DNA from: an uncultured Prevotellaceae bacterium
GTDB taxonomy: Bacteria > Bacteroidota > Bacteroidia > Bacteroidales > Muribaculaceae
DNA: 59,003 nt
Direction: 5' to 3'
Assembly (NCBI GenBank): GCA_900318255.1
Contig: ONJX01000024.1
Location: 1-59,003, forward strand
Shown here in pieces: positions 42,888-49,147 of the stretch. How positions within the stretch are numbered: position 1 is the first letter of the stretch; the number at the start of each line of letters is the position of its first letter. Both the position numbers and the translations under genes were made by a program. The notes below the pieces were generated by a model. That model ran no database searches, had not been told where the DNA came from, and saw only the letters and a program-made list of their open reading frames with translations.

Positions 42888-43538
42888 CTATCTCATCTCA
42901 TAGATGTCAGAATCAACATCAGGCATAGTTTTTTGCTTAACAATTACAACCTCTCCTGTTAATTGCATATCCTTATCCTTCAATTTTATAACGAGATTTT
43001 CCTCTGGCTTGTTGAATTTCTTTGTCACTATCTTACAACCAATATATCTTATCTGTACTTTACTTCCTTTTGAAACCCTAATTGCAAACTGTCCGTAATA
43101 ATCAGTGGCAGTACCGAGTTTTGTTATTTTTCCTTTTTCATCAAGGACGTGAATCATTGCTCCAATCAATGGCTCATTAGTTTCATCAATAACTGTTCCA
43201 CGCACAATTATTGCGGCAGCGTCATTTGGTGCACAATCAACAGGCTTCAGTTCCTCTTTGCTTTGCTCAACTTTTGGCACATTATGATATGTCTGTGCCA
43301 TTGCAGGAGCAATGCTTGTTGCTCCAAGTGCAAGACCTGCAACCACAGCTGCCTTGCCAAGGGTTTGACGACGCAACAACTGTTGCTCAATGTATCGCAT
43401 TTCTTTCTCACATTGCGGGCAAGTGCCAGAGCAATCGCCTTTGTGATTACACTCTGCAGGAATATAATCGATATCATTAGATTTTGCGATATTGAGTCTG
43501 ATTTCTTTGAGCGCCTTGCAGATCTTTTTTCCTTTCAT
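42888..43538 (-). CDS. Carboxypeptidase-regulatory-like domain protein with a Cys-rich start
   Basis: The 216-residue protein starts at ATG 43538 (MKGKKICKALKEIR). Residues about 25-50 read AECNHKGDCSGTCPQCEKEM, a CxxxxxCxxxCPxC cluster known in several Bacteroidales small proteins and fit for zinc or Fe-S binding. A membrane helix follows (GKAAVVAGLALGATSIAPAMA), then a CarboxypepD_reg-like beta sandwich (about 110-200: VRGTVIDETNEPLIGAMIHV, YYGQFAIRVSKGSKVQIRYIG). The usual TonB-plug region is absent. Function unknown. It is bracketed by the two cassette repeats (right edge of one, left edge of the other). Confidence 0.75.
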   Translation of the reverse strand: MKGKKICKALKEIRLNIAKSNDIDYIPAECNHKGDCSGTCPQCEKEMRYIEQQLLRRQTLGKAAVVAGLALGATSIAPAMAQTYHNVPKVEQSKEELKPVDCAPNDAAAIIVRGTVIDETNEPLIGAMIHVLDEKGKITKLGTATDYYGQFAIRVSKGSKVQIRYIGCKIVTKKFNKPEENLVIKLKDKDMQLTGEVVIVKQKTMPDVDSDIYEMR

Positions 43539-43647
43539 AATAAATTGTTTTGTGTAGTTCAACTTCGCAAAGTAAAGGGTTTTTTCATAAAAAACCAAAT
43601 AATTGCTCATTATTCGGTTTCCACCTGCCCATAGTCTCACCTCCTGC

Positions 43648-43730
43648 GGTTCCAATCAATCCTTCCGACTGGAAGGATTGATGAGAAATCACCAGCTCAT
43701 CACTGTGTCGTAAATCATCTCCGACTTGTT
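43648..43730. repeat. Left copy of the repeat flanking the toxin-antitoxin cassette
   Basis: About 83 bp, starting GGTTCCAATCAATCC, roughly 93 percent identical to 44493-44576 and in the same orientation. On the minus strand both contain the same gene 3' end (NKSEMIYDTVMSW and stop). A local inverted repeat CAATCCTTCC/GGAAGGATTG lies inside. Confidence 0.9.
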
Positions 43731-43850
43731 TGATTCTCAAGCCATATCTCAGTGCGCTTCTAAGCATTATTGTTTTATGCATTTCAAAAAATAATTGATA
43801 TAAAATAAATAAATAGAGAAGCTTTGTGTGTTTATAATAAAAAAATATTG

Positions 43851-43858
43851 TATCTTTG
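43851..43858 (+). promoter_or_regulatory. Promoter box of the toxin-antitoxin operon
   Basis: TATCTTTG, 34 bp before the antitoxin start. A TTTG (43823-43826) lies 24 bp upstream. Confidence 0.65.
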
Positions 43859-43892
43859 CAATGAATTATTAACAATTATAGAGGAATAAATA

Positions 43893-44096
43893 ATGGCAAC
43901 TTATACAATTACATTAAACGAAAGAACTTCAAGCGGCAAGGCACTTATGGCTTACCTTAAAGCTCTTGGTGTGTTGATTAACAAAGTGCCTACTAAATCT
44001 AAAAGTAGCTATCTTCGTTCTCAAGAAGATAAGCGCGCTGGCAGGGTCGAGACATTTTCCTCACCACAGGAAATGTTTGATTCTTTAGGTATTTAG
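43893..44096 (+). CDS. Antitoxin of a YafQ-type toxin-antitoxin pair
   Basis: The 67-residue protein begins MATYTITLNERTSSGKALMAYL, a strand then helix like a ribbon-helix-helix or RelB-like dimer region. An acidic/polar C-terminal part follows (DKRAGRVETFSSPQEMFDSL) that would wrap around the toxin. It precedes the toxin by 10 bp, the normal order for type II modules. Antitoxins of this kind usually repress their own promoter; the region around the -7 box would be the operator (inference). Confidence 0.8.
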   Translation: MATYTITLNERTSSGKALMAYLKALGVLINKVPTKSKSSYLRSQEDKRAGRVETFSSPQEMFDSLGI

Positions 44097-44106
44097 ACTT
44101 GAGGTT

Positions 44107-44379
44107 ATGTATGAAATTAAAATGACAAAAACGTTCCGCAAAGATGTAGAACGTTGTCGCAAGCGTGGCTATAATATGGAATTGCTGAAAACAGCAATTA
44201 ATTTGCTGGCTAATACTGGCAAATTACCTGCCACATATCGACCCCACAAATTATCCAGTAATTTCAATGGCAGTTGGGGATGTCATTTAAAAGGCGACTG
44301 GTTATTAATTTGGGAACAAAATGATACGGAGTTAGTTTTGTTATTTACAGGAACTGGAACCCATTCCGATTTGTTTTAA
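44107..44379 (+). CDS. YafQ-family mRNA interferase toxin
   Basis: This is a 90-residue RelE/YafQ toxin that cuts mRNA on the ribosome. The YafQ active-site residues are all visible: His47 in YRPHKLS, His60 and Asp64 in CHLKGDW, and His86 in TGTHSDLF at the C-terminus. The N-terminal helix (TKTFRKDVERCRKRGYNMEL) is typical. No truncation is seen, so the module should be active. It lies in a cassette bounded by long direct repeats and has its own terminator. Confidence 0.92.
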   Translation: MYEIKMTKTFRKDVERCRKRGYNMELLKTAINLLANTGKLPATYRPHKLSSNFNGSWGCHLKGDWLLIWEQNDTELVLLFTGTGTHSDLF

Positions 44380-44391
44380 AGAGAATTAGGT

Positions 44392-44420
44392 AGCCGTCCA
44401 TCTTTTACAGATAGGCGGCT
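44392..44420 (+). terminator. Terminator of the toxin-antitoxin operon
   Basis: AGCCGTCCATC (44392-44402) pairs with GATAGGCGGCT (44410-44420), with one wobble and one mismatch, a 7-nt loop and a T-rich tail. It lies 12 bp after the toxin stop. Confidence 0.7.
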
Positions 44421-44492
44421 TTATCTATTATTAGTTATAGTCACTGTTGTATCTTTATGTAACTATAAGCAGCCATTCTTCTCACATCTGTC

Positions 44493-44576
44493 GGTTCCAA
44501 TCAATCCTCCTGGTTAGGAAGGATTGATGAGAAATCACCAGCTCATCACTGTATCGTAAATCATCTCCGACTTGTT
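44493..44576. repeat. Right copy of the repeat flanking the toxin-antitoxin cassette
   Basis: Partner of 43648-43730, 845 bp away in the same orientation. The right copy continues into more of the gene remnant (to about 44690) that the left copy lacks. Confidence 0.9.
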
Positions 44577-44690
44577 GGTCAGATTAGCGTCAAACTTGAC
44601 TGCCAGCAGCTGGACGATATGCTCGAGAGCGTCTTTGCAGTTGGTAGTGCATACTGGCCTCAGCGGTACGGCGAGATGCAAAATATGAAA
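44535..44690 (-). pseudogene. C-terminal fragment of an unidentified gene
   Basis: On the minus strand an open frame without a start ends in CKDALEHIVQLLAVKFDANL, then TNKSEMIYDTVMSW and a stop. The composition looks like real coding sequence, but I cannot name the family. Its last 13 codons are duplicated in the left cassette repeat, as happens when an element inserts at a gene's 3' end. Confidence 0.5.
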
Positions 44691-44935
44691 TGCTTATCTC
44701 GCGCTCTTTCTCTCAGATGATTATTTCATCCCATAAATTTAGCAGCGGTAGCGCTTGGTCCATCACCTCAGGAGCCAGCGTTAGTGGCGGCACCACATTC
44801 CACGGACTTACTACAGGAGGCACAACCACTAGCGGCACAACTGTTGCAAGCGGTACTCTAAGTTCCACTGTGACTTATAGTAACACCAGCAGTGGTGGCC
44901 CAGGAGGTGGCAATCCAGGCGGAGGGTGGCATTAG
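44690..44935 (+). CDS. Gly/Ser/Thr-rich small reading frame, possibly a gene remnant
   Basis: The 81-residue frame has a tail dominated by Ser, Thr and Gly (TTGGTTTSGTTVASGTLSST, then GGPGGGNPGGGWH). No family is recognised. The Gly-rich end looks like the C-terminus of a longer secreted or structural protein cut off at the junction with the minus-strand fragment. It may not be translated. Confidence 0.25.
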   Translation: MLISRSFSQMIISSHKFSSGSAWSITSGASVSGGTTFHGLTTGGTTTSGTTVASGTLSSTVTYSNTSSGGPGGGNPGGGWH

Positions 44936-44977
44936 ATAAAAGAGCTTTGCCCCTTAAAGCATTCTATTTAAAACGCT

Positions 44978-45018
44978 AGAAGAGGATGCATCATTTTTAA
45001 GTTGATGCACCCTCTTCT
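44978..45018. terminator. Hairpin downstream of the Gly-rich frame
   Basis: AGAAGAGGATGCATCA (44978-44993) pairs with 45003-45018 with a single A-C mismatch. No clear T run, so termination is likely but not certain. Confidence 0.6.
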
Positions 45019-45069
45019 TGTGAGTTGAGTTAAGTCTAAAACCCTAATCAGGGATTAGAATGCAATGAG

Positions 45070-45176
45070 GCTCAGTTTTGTTTTTACTTAACCAAGATTT
45101 TGAGCTTTGCTCCAAATCTTTCACGCTCGGCATAACTTGAGCAAGCTCAGTTCTGCTCTCACTTAACCAAGATTTT
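45070..45176. repeat. Partial duplication of the beta-helix gene's 3' end
   Basis: Two copies of a roughly 32-bp block (GCTCAGTT...CTTAACCAAGATTTT) lie at 45070-45101 and 45145-45176, 75 bp apart. The second covers the last codons (ILVK and stop) of the beta-helix gene. The first is a downstream echo. Confidence 0.7.
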
Positions 45177-46619
45177 CTTGCCCTTCTCGATGACGATGCC
45201 ACGATAGTTGCTGTCAACAGGCTGACCCATGATGTTGTAGCGCTGCGACCCAGCGTTGTCGCTGGCATTGATGGTGTCGATTCCGGTGTAGGTAGTGCCT
45301 GCCCAGGGTGTGTAAATCACCTCGCCCTTAGAAGGATCATCGGCTTTATCAAAGATTGTCACGCGTGGGTTGGCGCCCGAAGCAACATACCAGTAGTTGT
45401 TCTGAGCATAGACGGTGCATGCCGAGTTGTTGTAGAGATCCCAGCGCTGGAAGTCGCCCTCGGGGTCAACACCGTTGGCATACTTGGTGTTGCCATTGTT
45501 GATAAACACGTTCTCACCAGAATTCATTTCCACATCTTTTTCCTCGCCAGTTACATAGCCGGCGTTGACGTCAACGTTGCCAATGAGAGTGATACCCCAA
45601 GCGTTGCCCTCAATGTGGTTGCCCTGCATGTAGGCCTTTGCAATCACATTAGCCGAGTTGCAGGTGATGTTCAGGCCGCTACCACCCAGGTCGGGGTCGG
45701 AGATGTACTTGTTGTTGAGCACGGTGTTGCCTATCATGCGCACATCACCAGGACCGGTGAGGGTGATGCCATAAGAGCAGTTCTCAACGAAATTGTTAGT
45801 GACATACATAGTGCCTGTGGGAGGATTGCCGAGCAGGCAAGCCAGTGCGATACCACCCGAGCGAGTGACCTCGGCAGGGCCGTGCACCTGATTGCCGTCG
45901 ATGACGATGTCATAAGGGCCAGTAGCACTCATGTTGATACCGGGATAGAGGCGGGCACTAGTTGCGGGCTTGTTGATGACATTACCCTTGATGGTGATGC
46001 CGCAAGCCACGTTAGCACCGCTGGCCATTGCCGAGAGAGTGGGATTGTTGAACTCGCAGTTCTCGATGAGGTTGCCCTTGCTCAATGAAGTGAAGTTGAT
46101 CACGGCATTGCCACCCTTGCTGTTGTGGTTGTTGAAGGTGCAACCAGTCGCTGTGAGGCAGCCTTCCTCGGTGCCGTTGCCATAGTTGATGCCTACATAG
46201 TTGAAAGTGCTGCCTGTGATAGTAGCGCTGGCACCTTCCTTGTACATGCGGAAACCCTTGGCAGTGCCTTCAGAGCCCTCGGCAGCACCAATGGTGGCAC
46301 TGGTGATGGTGAGGTTGCCATTAATTTCCATTGTTGATGAGCCGCCAAAGAGCAGTGTCTCACCCTCGCCAATTACCAAGTCGCCATTGATGGTGAAGTA
46401 GGTCTTGGTGAGCACGATGTTGTTGCCGTCATAGCCCAGGCCACTAACACCCTCGGGCAGCGATGCCGGCAGGTTGATAATGTAAGCGCCATCGGCCACG
46501 GTAACGCCGGTGCCGTCCTCCAGAGCTGGAACCAGTGTGGCCAGCTCGCTGAGTGTGTAGGTCTTGGCACTTGCCATCAGAGCAACTGCCATAAAGCATA
46601 GAGTAAAAATTTTCTTCAT
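45159..46619 (-). CDS. Secreted right-handed parallel beta-helix protein with a T9SS-type tail
   Basis: The 486-residue protein has a signal peptide (MKKIFTLCFMAVALMASA). A long series of parallel beta-helix rungs follows (about 75-390: NGNLTITSATIGAAEG, NLIENCEFNNPTLS, TMYVTNNFVENCSYGITLTG, MIGNTVLNNKYIS), a fold used by polysaccharide lyases, adhesins and pectate-lyase-like enzymes. The C-terminal tail SQRYNIMGQPVDSNYRGIVI, ending in KKILVK, is the Bacteroidales sorting-type signal. No catalytic Asp/Lys pattern stands out, so enzyme or adhesin cannot be decided. The promoter (TTTG, 21 bp, TACCTTTG on the minus strand at 46740-46772) leaves a leader of about 115 nt. Confidence 0.85.
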   Translation of the reverse strand: MKKIFTLCFMAVALMASAKTYTLSELATLVPALEDGTGVTVADGAYIINLPASLPEGVSGLGYDGNNIVLTKTYFTINGDLVIGEGETLLFGGSSTMEINGNLTITSATIGAAEGSEGTAKGFRMYKEGASATITGSTFNYVGINYGNGTEEGCLTATGCTFNNHNSKGGNAVINFTSLSKGNLIENCEFNNPTLSAMASGANVACGITIKGNVINKPATSARLYPGINMSATGPYDIVIDGNQVHGPAEVTRSGGIALACLLGNPPTGTMYVTNNFVENCSYGITLTGPGDVRMIGNTVLNNKYISDPDLGGSGLNITCNSANVIAKAYMQGNHIEGNAWGITLIGNVDVNAGYVTGEEKDVEMNSGENVFINNGNTKYANGVDPEGDFQRWDLYNNSACTVYAQNNYWYVASGANPRVTIFDKADDPSKGEVIYTPWAGTTYTGIDTINASDNAGSQRYNIMGQPVDSNYRGIVIEKGKKILVK

Positions 46620-46739
46620 GTGTTGTTGGGTTAAATGATTAATAAATTTATTTTAGGTGGAACGTGGAAAGTGGAAGGCTCGTTCTCAGTTCCTAGCTCC
46701 TTGTTCTTTGTTCCTTGATTGCACTAGCAATCAACATTG

Positions 46740-46772
46740 CAAAGGTAATACATTATTTTTAATTGCCGCAAA
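46740..46772 (-). promoter_or_regulatory. Promoter of the beta-helix gene
   Basis: Minus strand: TTTG (46769-46772), a 21-bp spacer, TACCTTTG (46740-46747). Confidence 0.75.
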
Positions 46773-46892
46773 ATTATGAGAAAGTTTTCAATAAATAATA
46801 CAATAGTGTGCCACCACTTTCCTCATTTCTTGTTCTTCATCTCACGCTCATCATAAAAATGGTCGCCATTTTTGTCAAAAAACGTCACAATC

Positions 46893-46924
46893 TTTGTTTT
46901 TTTAACATGGTTTCAGTACCTTTG
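46893..46924 (+). promoter_or_regulatory. Promoter of the SIS remnant and PfkB gene
   Basis: TTTG (46893-46896), a 20-bp spacer, TACCTTTG (46917-46924), with transcription expected near 46931. A full consensus match. Confidence 0.85.
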
Positions 46925-46946
46925 CATAGCAAATAATAAGCCTACA

Positions 46947-47039
46947 ATGGATATTAGGCAGACTATGACAGAAATCATGGTGGCCGAGAGTGAGGCAATT
47001 AGCGACTTTCCCGTCACCGACGAATGCATGAATGCATAG
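46947..47039 (+). pseudogene. N-terminal remnant of a SIS-domain sugar isomerase gene
   Basis: Thirty codons start MDIRQTMTEIMVAESEAI and pass through a PVTDE motif before TAG. From memory of the family, this matches the first residues of Bacteroidales KpsF/GutQ-type SIS isomerases (MNIxxTMxxI...EAIxxIPVTD). These genes normally stand directly ahead of the PfkB gene found here. The body of the gene is gone; the promoter and first codons remain and now lead the PfkB mRNA. A short direct repeat GAATGCAT x2 lies at the end of the fragment, near the presumed deletion junction. It could also work as a leader peptide. Confidence 0.6.
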
Positions 47040-47101
47040 TGTTTTACTGATACACTGCTTCACTGAACGAAACTTTAGTTTACAAAAAAATAATAAATAA
47101 T

Positions 47102-48031
47102 ATGCGCAAAATCATTACCATTGGGGAGTCGATTCTCGACACCATCTACCAAAATCACCAGCCTGTGTGTTCCTTTGTGGGAGGGCGAGTGAGCAATGCC
47201 GCTGCTGCTCTAGGTGACCTGGGCCTGCCAGTGTCGATGGTGAGCGAGTGCTGCACCGACAAGGTGGGCGACTGGGTGGTTGATTTCTTTGAAAAACACC
47301 ATGTTGATACCAAGTCGATAGACCGCTACACCGACGGCTCTACCCCACTCGCCGCCATCTTCAAGGGCGACGGTGAGCAAGACCAGATTGTGAACTACGG
47401 CACATATCCTGCCAACCGCTTTAACGTGATATGGCCTCGCATCGATGAGGATGACATCTTGCTCTTTGGCTCCTATTATGCCATCGACGAGCCTCAGCGC
47501 GAGAGGCTCTATGACCTGCTCAGCTATGCCGCCGAGCGCAAAGCGATAGTCATCTACCTGCCAGGCTTCCAGCATGGCACACAGTTCAATATCACTAAGG
47601 TGATGCCAAGCATCCTCGAGAACTTTGAGGTGTCGAGCATCGTCATCGACCACGACAATGACATCAACACCATGTTCCCAAACCAGGACAGCGACAAGGT
47701 GTATAACAACCACATCAAGTTCTACGGACCCACCTACATACACATCACTCCAGGCACTTGTGCCACTATCTATAAAGGCATTGACAAGGCCAACGTGCCA
47801 TTCTCTTGCCAGAGCAACAACCACCTGGGATGGCAAGCGGGGTTCATTGCCGGAGTGATACACCAACTCATAGAGCACGACATCAAGCATGGCGACCTGG
47901 AAGTGATGGAGCCCAGCAAGTGGCAGCAGCTCATAACTAGCGCCTTCGACTTCGCGGCTTGCGCTGCCGCTAGCCAGGCTAACACACTCAGTGCCGAGTT
48001 TGTCAAGTCTCATGCACTGAAACAGCAATAA
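47102..48031 (+). CDS. PfkB-family sugar kinase-like protein lacking the catalytic Asp motif
   Basis: The 309-residue protein has a ribokinase fold. The N-terminal signature MRKIITIGESILDTIYQN and the GGRVSNAAAALGDLGLPVSM region match the PfkB subfamily that follows SIS isomerases in Bacteroidales. Normal members have a GAGD(N/S)F motif whose Asp is the catalytic base. Here the aligned stretch is NNHLGWQAGFIAGVI, so the Asp is absent. The anion-hole glycines also seem to be lost. Either the protein is no longer a kinase, or another residue serves. Loss of the isomerase partner just upstream fits a decaying or repurposed pathway. The next gene (TPR-like) starts 57 bp later. Confidence 0.8.
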   Translation: MRKIITIGESILDTIYQNHQPVCSFVGGRVSNAAAALGDLGLPVSMVSECCTDKVGDWVVDFFEKHHVDTKSIDRYTDGSTPLAAIFKGDGEQDQIVNYGTYPANRFNVIWPRIDEDDILLFGSYYAIDEPQRERLYDLLSYAAERKAIVIYLPGFQHGTQFNITKVMPSILENFEVSSIVIDHDNDINTMFPNQDSDKVYNNHIKFYGPTYIHITPGTCATIYKGIDKANVPFSCQSNNHLGWQAGFIAGVIHQLIEHDIKHGDLEVMEPSKWQQLITSAFDFAACAAASQANTLSAEFVKSHALKQQ

Positions 48032-48088
48032 GTACCTGACCACACACCATGCAACCCGCCAACTCGTCATTTTTTAAAACTATAGCAA

Positions 48089-49084
48089 ATGAAGCCATTA
48101 CTCCTTGACTCATCCTTTCCAAAACTGGTGAACGACATCACCGTTGCAAAGGCTCAAATCGACCAGCTCAACAAGATGCCCGATTTTGACGCCATGAGCC
48201 GCGAGATGATGCGGGAGGTGAAATTATGGCATGTGTATTACCTCATCACCAACGACCATAGCGGTGACGCTGCGCCCATGATCGACACCCTTGTGTTTGA
48301 CGAGAGCTACAGCGACATGCCTCACCTCTATGTGAGCTGGCTATGGCTGGCGAGAATGACAATATTCATCAGCAACAGCGATTTTATGCTCGCACTGGGA
48401 GCTGCCGAGAACGCCCTGCTACAGCTGGTGGAAATCACCAACAAGAAGAAGGAGGACTTCCTGGCCATCCTCGCTTCGCTGCTCTATAACCTCGCTTCGG
48501 TGCACAACAGCATTGGCGACGGCGCTAGGGCCAAGAAGGAGCTCACCAAGTGCCAAAAGCTCTTTGAGCGTCTGGTCAAGAAGAATGAGCGACGATTCTC
48601 GCCCATGCTGCTATATGCCGTCGAGGCCTCTACGAGCATCATCACCTCCAAGACTCAACAGATGAACGTGCTCAAGCACTACGACGACGAGGTGAAGCTC
48701 TACACCAGCATGCTCAACAATGGCGACAGCAAGAAGACGCGAGAGGCGCTCATCAACCTTGTCAACTCTCTCAAGAAAGAAGGCGACATCATGCTCGAGA
48801 TGGGTAACGGACGCAACGCGGCTAAGTATTACACCAAGGCTCTGCGTTACCAAAAAAAGGTGAGCACACACATGGGGCATAAAGAGCTGGTGCTATCCAT
48901 CGGTCTGGCTAAAGCACTCAACAAGCTGGCAAACCGCCGCGACAGCGCCGAGCAGCTGCTACAATCGCTGCACCCGCTTGCCAAGCGGCTCAACGCCACC
49001 AACGAGCTGATAGAAATCGAGAACCTGCTCAACAATAAAAACAAGAACACTAACATAATGACACTCCTAAAGAGTATCTTCTAG
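48089..49084 (+). CDS. TPR-like helical protein of unknown function
   Basis: The 331-residue cytosolic protein has no signal or membrane segment. The body is made of antiparallel helix pairs (ALGAAENALLQLVEITNKKK, SLLYNLASVHNSIGDGARAK, MLEMGNGRNAAKYYTKALRY), the TPR pattern with weak consensus. TPRs hold protein partners. It starts 57 bp after the PfkB-like gene on the same strand and probably shares its mRNA. I recognise no family name. Confidence 0.7.
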   Translation: MKPLLLDSSFPKLVNDITVAKAQIDQLNKMPDFDAMSREMMREVKLWHVYYLITNDHSGDAAPMIDTLVFDESYSDMPHLYVSWLWLARMTIFISNSDFMLALGAAENALLQLVEITNKKKEDFLAILASLLYNLASVHNSIGDGARAKKELTKCQKLFERLVKKNERRFSPMLLYAVEASTSIITSKTQQMNVLKHYDDEVKLYTSMLNNGDSKKTREALINLVNSLKKEGDIMLEMGNGRNAAKYYTKALRYQKKVSTHMGHKELVLSIGLAKALNKLANRRDSAEQLLQSLHPLAKRLNATNELIEIENLLNNKNKNTNIMTLLKSIF

Positions 49085-49147
49085 TATAATTGATTTTGTT
49101 TTACACAATCAAGAAAAAATTTATAATAATCTAAAAATGACTCTACT

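Noticed and set aside
47210..48070. 286-codon minus-strand frame opposite the PfkB-like gene
   Set aside because: No family resemblance, and the plus strand encodes a clear ribokinase-fold protein behind a consensus promoter.
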